This document shows, one piece after another, positions 25,035 through 33,872 of a stretch of DNA of 64,000 bases. Source of the DNA: Bog-473 sp964457065 (GTDB lineage: Bacteria; Actinomycetota; Acidimicrobiia; Acidimicrobiales; RAAP-2); NCBI GenBank assembly GCA_964457065.1, contig CAYWDQ010000003.1, forward strand, positions 1 through 64,000, written 5' to 3'. Position 1 is the first letter of the stretch, and every line of letters starts with the position of its first letter. Under the pieces are notes generated by a model. The model had not been told where the DNA came from, made no database searches, and saw nothing but the letters and a program-made list of their open reading frames with translations. Both the position numbers and the translations under genes were made by a program.

Positions 25035-25774
25035 GCAGCCTGGTCCCGACCGCTCCCTTCGCCCTCGTGGCGATCGAGACCGCCACCGAGACGGTTGGCG
25101 TGGCGGTGCGGACGCCCACGGGCGTCCAGGCCGAGTTCGCACTGACAGGCCGCCGCCGCCACGTCGAGACGCTCACGCCCGCCCTCGAGCACCTGCTGGC
25201 ACAGGTCGGCCTGACCCCGGCCGAGCTGGGGGTCGTGGCCGTGGACATCGGCCCGGGGCTCTTCACGGGCCTGCGGGTGGGCGTGGCCGCCGCCAAGGGG
25301 CTCGCCCAGTCGCTCGGCATCGGGGTGGTCGGCGCCACCAGCCTCGACATCCTCACCGCGGGTGCGGCGGCGGCGGGCCACCGGGGTCTCGTGCTGGCCT
25401 GCGTCGACGCGCGCCGGGCGGAGGTCTTCGCGGCCGTGCGCCAAGTCGGGGAGAGGGGGGAGGTCGTGGCGGAGCCGATGGCGCCCGCCCTGTGCGCGCC
25501 CATGGACCTGGCGGTCGCGCTCGACGGCCTGGGCGGCGCCCCGGTGCTCGCGGTCGGCGACGGCGCCGAGCGCTACCGCGCCGTCCTCGAGCCGGTGTCC
25601 GGCGTCCGGGCCACGGCGCCCGCACTGGCGTTCCCGCCCCCGGCGGCCCTCCTGGGCCTCGCCCTGGCGCGCATCGGGGCGGGAGAATCGCCAGTCGCGC
25701 CCGGCCGGGTGGTTCCCCTCTACATGCGTGAGGCGGACGCAACGAGCAACTTCGCACGCGCGGAGCGGGCCTGA
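25031..25774 (+). CDS. tsaB: tRNA t6A37 biosynthesis protein TsaB
   Basis: Inactive ASKHA-fold partner of TsaD. The N-terminal domain has VAIETATETVGVAV, HVETLTPALEHLL and the diagnostic DIGPGLFTGLRVGVAAAKGL. The C-terminal part is divergent, as usual. Length is 247 residues. GTG 25031 overlaps tsaE by 4 nt. rimI follows after 13 nt. Confidence 0.95.
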   Translation: MSSLVPTAPFALVAIETATETVGVAVRTPTGVQAEFALTGRRRHVETLTPALEHLLAQVGLTPAELGVVAVDIGPGLFTGLRVGVAAAKGLAQSLGIGVVGATSLDILTAGAAAAGHRGLVLACVDARRAEVFAAVRQVGERGEVVAEPMAPALCAPMDLAVALDGLGGAPVLAVGDGAERYRAVLEPVSGVRATAPALAFPPPAALLGLALARIGAGESPVAPGRVVPLYMREADATSNFARAERA

Positions 25775-25787
25775 GCCGGGTGTCGTC

Positions 25788-26309
25788 GTGACGCTGCGCA
25801 TCGAGAAGCTCCGGCGCCGGGACCTGCGGCAGCTGCTCCGCATCGAGAGCCGGGTGTTCCCCGAGCCGTGGTCACCCGAGGTCTTCAACTCCGAGCTGGC
25901 CCTGCGCAAGGGCCGGCTGTACCGGGCCACGTGGGACGGCGACGAGATGGCGGGCTACATCGGGTTCATGATGGTCGACGACGAGGCGCACATGACGACC
26001 ATCGCCACCGCTCCCGCCTACCAGCGCTCCGGGGTGGCCACGACGATGATCGTGGACGGCATCCGCACCCTGCGGGCCGGCGGGGTCAAGCACATCTCGC
26101 TCGAGGTGGCGGCCAACAACGAGCCGGCGCAGGCCCTGTACCGCCGCTTCGGGTTCGCCCCGGTCGGCGTACGCAAGAACTACTACCCGGTGACGGGGCA
26201 GGACGCACTCGTCATGTGGGTGTACGACATCGACAGCGAGAGCTACGCGGAGCGGCTGGACCACCTGGCTGCGACGGGGGTGGCGGTCGAGGAGGGTCGC
26301 TCGCGGTAG
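25788..26309 (+). CDS. rimI: ribosomal protein S18-alanine N-acetyltransferase
   Basis: GNAT enzyme that acetylates the S18 N-terminus in E. coli. The N-terminal block is LLRIESRVFPEPWSPEVFNS. The acetyl-CoA loop is IATAPAYQRSGVATTMIVDG. The family end is LEVAANNEPAQALYRRFGF followed by GVRKNYYPVTGQDALVMW. Length is 173 residues from GTG 25788. Many genomes have tsaD next; here an unrelated oxidase-like gene follows. Confidence 0.93.
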   Translation: MTLRIEKLRRRDLRQLLRIESRVFPEPWSPEVFNSELALRKGRLYRATWDGDEMAGYIGFMMVDDEAHMTTIATAPAYQRSGVATTMIVDGIRTLRAGGVKHISLEVAANNEPAQALYRRFGFAPVGVRKNYYPVTGQDALVMWVYDIDSESYAERLDHLAATGVAVEEGRSR

Positions 26310-26347
26310 GGCTGCGCGCGCCGGCCGTCCGCGGCAGAATGTTGCAC

Positions 26348-26794
26348 ATGGCCGACCTCGAACTCGTGAACCGTCTGGCGGCGGCCGACCACCACCTGGC
26401 CGTCTTCGGCGTGGCGCGACCCGACGGCAGCGTGCACGCGTCGGTCGTGAACGCCGGCGTCATGGACGATCCGGTCGATGGATCCCCCGGGGGCGCGGCG
26501 GTGGTGGGCGGTGGGGCCCGCAAGCTCGCCCTGGTGCGGACGGCGGGCCGGGCGACGCTCGTGTTCAAGGACGGCTGGGAGTGGGCCGCCGTCTCGGGGC
26601 CGGTCCGCCTCGTCGGCCCCGACGACGGGTCGGACCTCGGGCTGGACGTGCCCGAGACCATCCGTTCGGTGTTCAGGGCAGCCGGCGGGAGCCACGGGGA
26701 CTGGGCGGAGTTCGACCGGGTCATGGCCGAGGAACGCCGCTGCGCGGTGTTCGTGCGGGCGGACAGCGTCTCCACGAACGCCGGTTCGGGGTGA
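26348..26794 (+). CDS. pyridoxamine 5'-phosphate oxidase-fold (PPOX-like) protein
   Basis: A 148-residue protein with the split-barrel flavin-binding pattern: AAADHHLAVFGVARPDGSVH, GARKLALVRTAGRATLVFKD and WEWAAVSGPVRLVGPDD. Actinobacteria have many such proteins that use F420 or FMN. The cofactor cannot be told from this sequence. CAGAAT at 26335-26340 is 7 nt before ATG 26348, suggesting a leaderless mRNA. ATG 26339 would overlap that element, so I prefer 26348. Confidence 0.75.
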   Translation: MADLELVNRLAAADHHLAVFGVARPDGSVHASVVNAGVMDDPVDGSPGGAAVVGGGARKLALVRTAGRATLVFKDGWEWAAVSGPVRLVGPDDGSDLGLDVPETIRSVFRAAGGSHGDWAEFDRVMAEERRCAVFVRADSVSTNAGSG

Positions 26795-26861
26795 CGAGTC
26801 GGTCCGGGACGGCCCACGCGTAGGGTGGGGTTCGTCGGACCGACCGGAGGAGTACGCACGC

Positions 26862-27836
26862 ATGGAAACGATCGCTCTCGGAACCCAGGGCCTCGAGGTC
26901 TCGCGCCAGGGGCTCGGCTGCATGGGCATGTCGGACTTCTACGGCCCGGGCGACGACGAGGAGTCGACCGCCACCATCCACCGGGCGCTCGACCTCGGGG
27001 TCACCTTCTTCGACACCTCGGACATGTACGGGCCGCACACGAACGAGGTGCTGGTGGGCAAGGCGCTGGCGGGGCGCCGCGACGAAGCCGTCATCGCCAC
27101 CAAATTCGGCATCGTGCGTGACCCCGGCGATCCGGCGAGGCGCTCCGTGAGCGGTCGGCCCGAGTACGTGCGCGAGGCCTGTGACGGGTCGCTCTCACGC
27201 CTCGGCGTCGACCACATCGACCTCTACTACCAGCACCGTGTCGATCCCGACACGCCCATTGAGGAGACGGTTGGCGCCATGGGCGAGCTGGTGGCGCAGG
27301 GCAAGGTGCGCTTCCTCGGCCTGTCGGAGGCGGCGCCCGACACCATCCGGCGGGCCCATGCCGTGCACCCGATCTCGGCGCTGCAGACGGAGTACTCGGT
27401 GTGGTCGCGGGACCCCGAACGGGAGATCCTCCCGACCCTGCGGGAGCTCGGGATCGGCTTCGTCCCCTACAGCCCGCTGGGGCGGGGTTTCCTGACCGGC
27501 ACCATGCGCTCGCTCGACGACCTCGACGAATCCGACTTCCGCCGCTACCAGCCTCGCTTCCAGGGCGACAACCTGGCCGACAACATCGCCATCGTCGAGG
27601 TGCTCGACCGGCTCGCGGCTTCCAAGGCCTGTACGCCCGGGCAGGTCGCCCTCTCCTTCGTCCACGCGGCCGGCCGGGACGTGGCGCCGATCCCGGGCAC
27701 CAAGCGGCGCACGTACCTCGAGGAGAACGTGGCCGCGCTCGACGTGGAGCTGACCGAGGAGGATCTCGCGATCCTCGACACCGTTGCTCCGGCCAAGGGC
27801 GACCGCTACGCCGACATGTCGCCGGTGAACCGCTAG
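26862..27836 (+). CDS. aldo/keto reductase
   Basis: NADP-dependent oxidoreductase of the AKR superfamily with a TIM barrel. The catalytic tetrad is visible: Asp and Tyr in FFDTSDMYGPHTNEVLVGKAL (split), Lys in IATKFG, His in YYQHRVDP. The cofactor end has PIPGTKRRTYLEENVAALDV. It resembles the AKR13 / YakC group. Length is 324 residues. GGAGGAG stands 9 nt before the ATG. The substrate is unknown. It is followed by a strand switch. Confidence 0.93.
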   Translation: METIALGTQGLEVSRQGLGCMGMSDFYGPGDDEESTATIHRALDLGVTFFDTSDMYGPHTNEVLVGKALAGRRDEAVIATKFGIVRDPGDPARRSVSGRPEYVREACDGSLSRLGVDHIDLYYQHRVDPDTPIEETVGAMGELVAQGKVRFLGLSEAAPDTIRRAHAVHPISALQTEYSVWSRDPEREILPTLRELGIGFVPYSPLGRGFLTGTMRSLDDLDESDFRRYQPRFQGDNLADNIAIVEVLDRLAASKACTPGQVALSFVHAAGRDVAPIPGTKRRTYLEENVAALDVELTEEDLAILDTVAPAKGDRYADMSPVNR

Positions 27837-27899
27837 GAGCCCATCTGCTCCCCGACGCCGCTGTTTCGTGACGCGGGGCAGGCACATTGGGTCAGTCAG

Positions 27900-28685
27900 T
27901 TATCCCGCCTTCTCGAAGGGGGTCGTTCCCAGCCGCGAGGTGCGACGTCGACGATAGAGAACGGAGAGCCCGAGGAGGCCGACGGCCGCAGCAGGGAAGA
28001 GCACGACCATCGGAACTTCGGGAGCATCGGCAGGAGGCGAGGAGATGTCGCCGCCGGCCCAGTCGCCGGCCGTGGCGGTGCTGAAGGCAACGATGGCAGG
28101 CGCACCACCGGTCAGACTGGTGTCGGTCGCAGTGATGACGGCGGTGCCGTTCAAAGAGAGCGTCAGGTCGGAGCCCGTCGCCGAGAGTGCCAGTTGCGTC
28201 CCGGCGGCCAGAGCTCCGGAGTTGTAGGTGGAGCCGATCTGGGTCCAGGCATCGTCGAAGCGTTCGAACAGCATCAGCTCGGGGGTGCCGAAATCCCAGA
28301 AGTAGAGACCGACGTAGGCATCATGGCCACTGTCTCGTGCCCGAACCGCAGGGCCGACCCACTGGCCGCCACTGAGCTGGGTGGACGTGATCTCGATCTG
28401 TGAGTACTGGTCGCTGCCATAGGTCTCGCCGGTGCGAATGTCACCCGAAAGACCGTCGCTGGTTCCCACTACCTCCTGGTTCGAGATGGCCAGACCGCCG
28501 TCACTGATGTCGGTCCAGTTGGCGCCGAGGGGGCCGTCGGCCCGGTTGAAGTCGTCCGAGGCCGTGGTCGCGAAGGCGGCCTGCGGCAGGACGATGAGCA
28601 GCGACGCCACGAGGGCGACGAAAGTCAGGAGCTTCAAGCCGACGCGGCCCCCGATCTTCGCCTTGTGGGTGACAGGAGCTCTCAT
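27900..28685 (-). CDS. secreted surface protein with C-terminal membrane tail
   Basis: A 261-residue protein. Residues ~15-40 are a signal peptide (LLTFVALVASLLIVLPQAAFA). The body (DDFNRADGPLGANW, VGPAVRARDSGHDAYVGLYF, GTQLALSATGSDLTLSLNG) looks like a laminin-G/concanavalin-type beta-sandwich. The C-terminus has PEVP, a ~20-residue hydrophobic segment and RRRR, the layout of a sortase- or exosortase-type sorting signal but with no LPXTG. GAAGGGACGAG precedes the ATG. Function unknown. The choice-of-anchor A protein at 61.6-62.6 kb has a similar tail. Confidence 0.8.
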   Translation of the reverse strand: MRAPVTHKAKIGGRVGLKLLTFVALVASLLIVLPQAAFATTASDDFNRADGPLGANWTDISDGGLAISNQEVVGTSDGLSGDIRTGETYGSDQYSQIEITSTQLSGGQWVGPAVRARDSGHDAYVGLYFWDFGTPELMLFERFDDAWTQIGSTYNSGALAAGTQLALSATGSDLTLSLNGTAVITATDTSLTGGAPAIVAFSTATAGDWAGGDISSPPADAPEVPMVVLFPAAAVGLLGLSVLYRRRRTSRLGTTPFEKAG

Positions 28686-29118
28686 CTCGTCCCTTCCCGG
28701 CCGGGCATGCCTTCGGGAGCCGCAGCCGGCACCTCCCGATCGTCGGCCGATTCCAGAGACAGATCGCGTTCCATCCTCCGTGATTCAACGCTTCATGCTC
28801 CCGTCGCGTTGCGTTCACGCCGGCGACACCCAGGACCACATCCCTCCAGGAAGAACCCACTGATCGACGTGCGCCGAAGGCTGGAGGGACAGGAAGGTTC
28901 GGCTCCTACGCCATGGTCGATACCCGGGAAGGATCATGGCCGCGCAGCACTCGAGGGAGCCATGGCTCGTGTCGACGGTCAGGTCGTACACGACGCCTTC
29001 GTGACTCTCTCCACCGCGGAGGAACACCTCGTCGACGATGACGCCGGTCCCACTGGCAACGATGGCGGCAATCCCGATGTACCAGGACGCCGCAGCCTGC
29101 CCGTTCGCCGGGACTAGG
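28686..29118. other. 433-bp intergenic region, no convincing gene
   Basis: Lies between two minus-strand genes. The minus strand has an open stretch here (about 28815-29100) with a hydrophobic run, but no start with a ribosome-binding site and no family I recognise. It could be a decayed gene. I see no tRNA, repeat or clear terminator. Confidence 0.5.
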
Positions 29119-29475
29119 TCATTCGAGTTCCTTCCAACGTTCCCGGCCAAAGAGGCGTCCGAACCGAGCGGACAGTGACGGTCCCTCGTCGTGAGCGGTA
29201 TCGGGGTGAAGGACCAGAGTCCCCTCAGGCGCCGGCAACGCCGCCGCTTCTTCATCGGTGAGAGCGCACAGCACTGCGGCCGTCGTCATCTCGACGATCT
29301 GATCCCGGTCGACGAATCGCAGGCCGTGATGGGTCTTGACGGCGATGCCGTCGAACAGGTCCTCTTCGGGAATCTGCAAGACGTGTTCAACCGTGCCGAA
29401 TTGGTTGCCGGTCGAACTGAGAACCGGCGTGCCGACTGCCAGCGCCTCGTAGGAGATGGGAGTTCCTTCAGCCAT
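29119..29475 (-). CDS. small PRC-barrel-like protein
   Basis: A 118-residue acidic protein. The N-terminal half (ALAVGTPVLSSTGNQFGTVE, LFDGIAVKTHHGLRFVDRDQ, IVEMTTAAVLCAL) has the spacing of a PRC-barrel fold found in stress and photosynthetic proteins. ATG 29475 is chosen because GAACGAGGAGCAC lies just upstream. The frame runs further up but with no better site. Role unknown. It reads away from the next gene at 29701. Confidence 0.65.
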   Translation of the reverse strand: MAEGTPISYEALAVGTPVLSSTGNQFGTVEHVLQIPEEDLFDGIAVKTHHGLRFVDRDQIVEMTTAAVLCALTDEEAAALPAPEGTLVLHPDTAHDEGPSLSARFGRLFGRERWKELE

Positions 29476-29700
29476 GTGCTCCTCGTTCTGTCGGTGAACG
29501 AAGCCCAAACTAGTTCGACGCAGGCCGACCCAACATCACGCGGCAGCTCCCCGGCACTGAGCAGCGGCCATCTGGCGAGAGACGCTCGGAGGTCCTGCGT
29601 GGATTGGGCGAGGCGCTCGAATCCGCCCTGATGCCACCCGTTCGCTGCCGGGAACGGGACAAGTAGATCGCGGCAGAGGGCCACCTATGCTGTGACGAGT

Positions 29701-30606
29701 ATGCAGGTCGTGGTCACGGGATCGAGCGGCCCGATCGGCCGAGCACTGTGTTCCTATCTCGCCAGTTCCGGCCATCACGTCGTCAGGGTCGTGCGCCGCC
29801 CGGTTGCTCCCGGTGAGGTCGCGCTTGCCTGGAACCCAGAGGCAGGCACGATCGATGCCCGTGGTCTCGAGGGTGCCGACGCGGTGGTCCACCTGGCAGG
29901 AGCAGGTGTCGGCGACGGTCGTTGGACCGAGTCGCGCAAGCGGGTTCTCGTCGAGAGCCGTATACGCTCCACTGCGCTGCTCACCGGAGCGTTGGCTGGT
30001 CTCGATCACCGGCCTCGGGTGCTGGTGAGCGCATCGGCCGTCGGGTTCTACGGTGATCGAGGTGACGAGGTCCTCACCGAGCAGAGCCCACCGGGTGACG
30101 ACTTCCTCGCGTCGCTCTGCGTCCGCTGGGAGGCCGAAGCTGCCCCCGCGGCAGAGGCCGGCGTGAGGGTGGTCTGCGCTCGCACCGGCCTCGTCTTGAG
30201 CAAGGAGGGCGGCGCGCTCCCAAAGCTGTTGCCGCTGTTCAGGCTCGGCCTGGGCGGAAGGTTCGGATCCGGTGCGCAGTGGTGGAGCTGGATCACCCTC
30301 GACGACGAGATCCGGGCGATTGCGTGGCTGCTCGAGAACGACATACGCGGGCCGGTGAACTTGACGGCGCCGAATCCCGTCACCAACCGCGAATTCACCC
30401 GGATCCTCGGCGCGGTGCTGTCCCGACCGGCCCGCCTACCTGTGCCCAGGTTCGGCCCGAGGTTGCTGTTGGGGTCCGAGCTCGCCGATTCCCTGCTGTT
30501 CACCAGCGCCCGGGTGCAGCCCGCAGTCCTGGAATCGAGCGGGTTCGCCTTCTCCGACCCCGACCTTGAGATCGGTCTAAAGGACATTCTCAGACCGTCG
30601 TCGTGA
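29701..30606 (+). CDS. SDR39U1 (TIGR01777)-type epimerase
   Basis: Extended short-chain dehydrogenase of the YfcH/SulA-associated family. The NAD(P) motif is VVTGSSGPIGRALCSYLASS. Others are AVVHLAGAGVGDGRW, SASAVGFYGDRGDEVLTE (catalytic Tyr), CARTGLVLSKEGGALPKLLP and the C-terminal DUF1731-like LLLGSELADSLLFTSARVQP. Length is 301 residues from ATG 29701. TATGCT at 29686-29691 is a likely -10, giving a very short leader. Substrate unknown. Confidence 0.9.
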   Translation: MQVVVTGSSGPIGRALCSYLASSGHHVVRVVRRPVAPGEVALAWNPEAGTIDARGLEGADAVVHLAGAGVGDGRWTESRKRVLVESRIRSTALLTGALAGLDHRPRVLVSASAVGFYGDRGDEVLTEQSPPGDDFLASLCVRWEAEAAPAAEAGVRVVCARTGLVLSKEGGALPKLLPLFRLGLGGRFGSGAQWWSWITLDDEIRAIAWLLENDIRGPVNLTAPNPVTNREFTRILGAVLSRPARLPVPRFGPRLLLGSELADSLLFTSARVQPAVLESSGFAFSDPDLEIGLKDILRPSS

Positions 30607-30609
30607 GCA

Positions 30610-31689
30610 ATGCGGGATCAGGGGCAGAGGTGGTTCGGACAACGCGAGACTATGGCCGTGCCTCAGCTCGTCACCCTGGTGAGGAAGGCGTGCGAGGAGT
30701 GGGACCCCGCTGTCGAACGGGCCATTCTCGGCACGGGGGAGGCCGACGAGATTGCCACGATGATTGAGTCGTTCGTCAGCTCACGGTGCGGGCTGATTGG
30801 TGACAGCGTCTTCTATCGCCCCGGAGTCGGAATCGTTGCCGGTCTGCGTGTCAGCGACAATTCCGAGATAGTGGTGAAGATTCACCGCTGGAATGTCTCG
30901 TTCGCTCGTCTGGCCGCCGTCCAGAAGGTGCAGGCATTTCTGGCTGATGAGGGCCTTCCCGCGCCCAGGCCCCTCACGGAGCCAGAACCGCTCGTCAATG
31001 GGATCGCCACTATCGAAGAGCTACGACGTGGAGGGCGTGCAAGTGCTCGGGACCCTGCCGTACGCCGGGCCATTGCCGAGGGGCTTCACACGTTCATCTC
31101 GGCAGCCACACCTCTTGTCGGACACGTCGACATCGGAGCGCCGCTCCTCTTGAGGCCGGTCGGTGCACCATTGTGGTTCGAGCCGCATGACGTGCGCTTC
31201 GACTTCGACGGCACCGCCAATGGCGCGGAATGGATCGATAGTCTCGCCGTGCTCGCCCGGCGTCGACTCGAAAAGGCCGGTTCGAACGTGGTGATCGGCC
31301 ACTTCGACTGGCGAGTCGAGAACCTGGCCTTCCATGGCAACGACATCTGCGCGATCTACGACTGGGACTCGGTCTGTGCCGCTCCCGAAGCGGTCGTGGT
31401 CGGGAACACGGCGGCCCAGTTCACGGCTGACTGGACCGACTCTGAGGACGATCCCCTGCCGAGCGTCGACGAGATGCGGTCTTTTGTCGGTGACTACGAA
31501 CTGATCAGAGGTGCCAGGTTCGACGCGGCCGAGCGCGAGTTGCTCGACGCAGCGAATCTCTTCTTATGCGCCTACGGCGCACGGTGTCAGCATTCCGATA
31601 TGACGAAGCATCCCGAGATCGCTCGGACGGCGAACTCCGGTTGGTATCGGCTGCTGCGAGAACGTGGGGACAGAGCCCTGCTCGACTGA
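30610..31689 (+). CDS. aminoglycoside phosphotransferase-like (APH) protein
   Basis: Kinase-like fold. The ATP lysine is probably in EIVVKIHRW. The catalytic loop is VIGHFDWRVENLAF (H-x-D-x4-N). The metal Asp is in AIYDWDSVCAAPE. It begins 3 nt after the epimerase stop, so they are likely cotranscribed. Length is 359 residues. APH-like proteins act on antibiotics, homoserine, choline or other alcohols, so a resistance role should not be assumed. Confidence 0.85.
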   Translation: MRDQGQRWFGQRETMAVPQLVTLVRKACEEWDPAVERAILGTGEADEIATMIESFVSSRCGLIGDSVFYRPGVGIVAGLRVSDNSEIVVKIHRWNVSFARLAAVQKVQAFLADEGLPAPRPLTEPEPLVNGIATIEELRRGGRASARDPAVRRAIAEGLHTFISAATPLVGHVDIGAPLLLRPVGAPLWFEPHDVRFDFDGTANGAEWIDSLAVLARRRLEKAGSNVVIGHFDWRVENLAFHGNDICAIYDWDSVCAAPEAVVVGNTAAQFTADWTDSEDDPLPSVDEMRSFVGDYELIRGARFDAAERELLDAANLFLCAYGARCQHSDMTKHPEIARTANSGWYRLLRERGDRALLD

Positions 31690-31937
31690 CCCCGCGTCCC
31701 AGCGCCCAGCTCTTTGACTTGTTGCGGCGGGCACGTCGGTCGGAGCTCCTCGTTCACCCCGAGTGCCGGGCTGCCTTCTCGATGGCGACCAGCCACCAGC
31801 AGCCCGATCCTCGGGTGGGGGCGCCCCGGCCGGCAATCGAACAGCGCACGGTCTTAGGAGCCCCACGGGCCCCTTCTGCGCGTCAGGGTCTCGATGCCCT
31901 TACCTTCTCCGATCCGAGCTGATGGCAGAATCGGGCC

Positions 31938-32687
31938 ATGGGATCGATCGTCTGGGGCAGGGAGATCGCAGAGGTCTATGACGCGACCTACGCGGCTCTG
32001 GCGGAGCCGTCGGTGGTCGACCCGATGGTCGACCTGCTCGCCGGGCTGGCTGGCGATGGTGCTGCCCTCGAGTTCGCCGTCGGCACGGGCCGCATAGCGC
32101 TGCCGCTCAGCGCACGGGGCGTCCCAGTCCGCGGCCTCGAGCTCTCGCCTGAAATGGTGGAGCAGTTCCGAGGCAAGCCGGGCGCCGATGCAGTTCCCGT
32201 CACGATCGGCGACATGATCACGACGCGCCTGACCGACAGTTTCGAGCTCGTGTACCTGGTCGCCAACTCGATCATGAACGTCACGACCCAGGAGGAACAG
32301 ATCGCGGTGTTCTCGAACGCGGCCGCCCACCTCGTCCCGGGAGGGCGCTTCGTGGTCGAGCTGATGGTCCCCCAGCTCGGCCGGGCGGCTCCGCCCGAGA
32401 TGGCCCGGGTCTTCAGGCTGGACTCCGACCACGTCGGCATCGAGACGTTCGACGACCTCGCGGGCCAGGTGGCGTGGTCCCATCACTGGATGGAGGTCGA
32501 CGGTCGCCTGGTGCGCCACTCCGCTCCGTACCGGTACATCTGGCCGTCGGAGCTACTCCTCATGGCGAAGCTCACTGGGTTCGAGCTCGAGGATCGTTGG
32601 GGCGGCTGGGACCGGTCACCGTTCACTTCGGAGAGTGGGAACCAGGTCGCAGTCTTCGTCAAGAGGGGACAAGGCGCCCGGGAATAG
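31938..32687 (+). CDS. class I SAM-dependent methyltransferase
   Basis: Motif I is ALEFAVGTGRIALPLSARG, followed by GLELSPEMVEQFR (motif II) and HLVPGGRFVVELM (after motif IV). It fits the Methyltransf_25 group. Length is 249 residues. CAGAAT at 31926-31931 is 6 nt before the ATG, a leaderless arrangement. The 248 bases upstream hold no recognisable gene. Substrate unknown. Confidence 0.87.
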   Translation: MGSIVWGREIAEVYDATYAALAEPSVVDPMVDLLAGLAGDGAALEFAVGTGRIALPLSARGVPVRGLELSPEMVEQFRGKPGADAVPVTIGDMITTRLTDSFELVYLVANSIMNVTTQEEQIAVFSNAAAHLVPGGRFVVELMVPQLGRAAPPEMARVFRLDSDHVGIETFDDLAGQVAWSHHWMEVDGRLVRHSAPYRYIWPSELLLMAKLTGFELEDRWGGWDRSPFTSESGNQVAVFVKRGQGARE

Positions 32688-32784
32688 CCCAAGGGGCCCC
32701 TTGCCGGGAGTCAGAGCCAGTGGGAGCCGCGACGACGATGTCGGCGCGCGGTCAGAAGCCGCCAATGCGGCCGTGGGTTGAGGG

Positions 32785-32994
32785 CTACTTGTGCGCCAGC
32801 TCCAGCGCGGCCGGTTGGTCACCGAGCAGGCGTGCGCCTGCCCAGATGAGCAGCGATCCCACGCGCCGCCGTGAACGAGCGAACCGCGGAGAATGGTCTT
32901 CGGGTCGGACTCTTGGTTTCTCCCGGATTCGGCGGTCATCGAGGAGGTCCTCGTGTCGGGCCTTGGCGAGGGCTCGTAGCAATTCGGGGTGCAT
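32785..32994 (-). CDS. small basic hypothetical protein
   Basis: A 69-residue protein, MHPELLRALAKARHEDLLDD then a basic stretch and a C-terminal LLIWAGARLLGD helix. AAGGAG lies 5 nt before the ATG, which makes it credible despite its size. It could be an amphipathic membrane-associated protein. I cannot name a family. It may share a transcript with the 26-residue frame upstream (33121-33201). Confidence 0.65.
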   Translation of the reverse strand: MHPELLRALAKARHEDLLDDRRIREKPRVRPEDHSPRFARSRRRVGSLLIWAGARLLGDQPAALELAHK

Positions 32995-33120
32995 CGGTGC
33001 TCCTTGGGGACAGAGAAGAAGTAGTGACGGGGGGTGTGACAGCGGCCGCGGCGACGTGGGGCCGGTGGCCCGGAGGCGCGAGGCGCCGCCATCGGCGCTC
33101 GCCCGCGAGCTCGATGCTGG

Positions 33121-33201
33121 TCAGGCCAGCAGAGCGCGATCGTCCGCGGCGGCGGTGGCGCACAGCATCGGCATCTGACGGTTCGTCGAGTGGATCTTCA
33201 T
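33121..33201 (-). CDS. 26-residue peptide with strong ribosome-binding site
   Basis: ATG 33201 follows GAGGAGG at 5-nt spacing. The frame (MKIHSTNRQMPMLCATAAAD, then DRALLA) ends at 33121. TATGTT about 20 nt further up is a candidate -10. It precedes the 69-residue protein by ~125 nt. It could be a leader peptide or a small protein. There is no homology evidence. Confidence 0.4.
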   Translation of the reverse strand: MKIHSTNRQMPMLCATAAADDRALLA

Positions 33202-33385
33202 GTGCACCTCCTCAGTGCTCGCATCGGAGACGTCATGAAAACATACAGGCGCCGAAATGGCGAGCGCTTTGGACGAGAACGCAACGAACGTGCGCAGCGT
33301 GCGTGCCACGCGTGCGACAAGCCGACAACCTCCGGCACGGGTGAGAAACCCGTCCCAGGAGATCGACCATGGGACAACATGTGCC

Positions 33386-33847
33386 ATGGAGATTCGCAGA
33401 GCCCTCCCGCGCGAGGCGGGTTCTCTCGCTGCGCTGTGGCTCCGATCCCGGGCAGCCTCGATTCCGTCGATCCCCCCGACCGTCCACACCGATGAGGAAG
33501 TGACCAGGTGGTTCGAGGAGGTGGTTCTTCCGACCCGTGAGGTCTGGGTCGCTGGGAGCCCGGGCGAGGTCGTCGCTCTCATGGTGCTGGACCATGAGTG
33601 GGTCGATCAGCTCTATGTCGACCCGGCTTCAACGCGACACGGCATCGGTGCGGCATTGCTCGACCATGCGATGAGGCGGCGTCCGGCCGGACTCAAGCTC
33701 TGGACCTTTCAGAGCAACGTCGACGCACGGCGCTTCTATGAGGGATGTGGGTTCGTCGCCGTTGCGACGACAACGGGCGACAACGAGGAGCACGCGCCCG
33801 ACGTGTGCTACGAGTGGCGGCCGCGCTCCACCGTCCAGCCGAGCTAG
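33386..33847 (+). CDS. GNAT family N-acetyltransferase
   Basis: A 153-residue acetyltransferase. The N-terminal substrate part is RRALPREAGSLAALW. The acetyl-CoA region is VDQLYVDPASTRHGIGAALL. The end motif is TFQSNVDARRFYEGCGFVAV. ATG 33386 gives the usual MEIRRA start, and the open frame continues upstream without meaning. It converges on the membrane-protein gene at 33873. Substrate unknown. Confidence 0.9.
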   Translation: MEIRRALPREAGSLAALWLRSRAASIPSIPPTVHTDEEVTRWFEEVVLPTREVWVAGSPGEVVALMVLDHEWVDQLYVDPASTRHGIGAALLDHAMRRRPAGLKLWTFQSNVDARRFYEGCGFVAVATTTGDNEEHAPDVCYEWRPRSTVQPS

Positions 33848-33872
33848 GCAGGCGCTCCGAGCCCGTGTGTCC

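Noticed and set aside
28815..29255. A possible minus-strand gene between the surface protein and the PRC-barrel-like protein
   Set aside because: Part of it overlaps the better-supported PRC-like gene, no start with a ribosome-binding site was found, and no family is recognisable.
30610..31689. Calling the APH-like gene an antibiotic resistance determinant
   Set aside because: The fold is used for many substrates and nothing in the sequence or context identifies an aminoglycoside.
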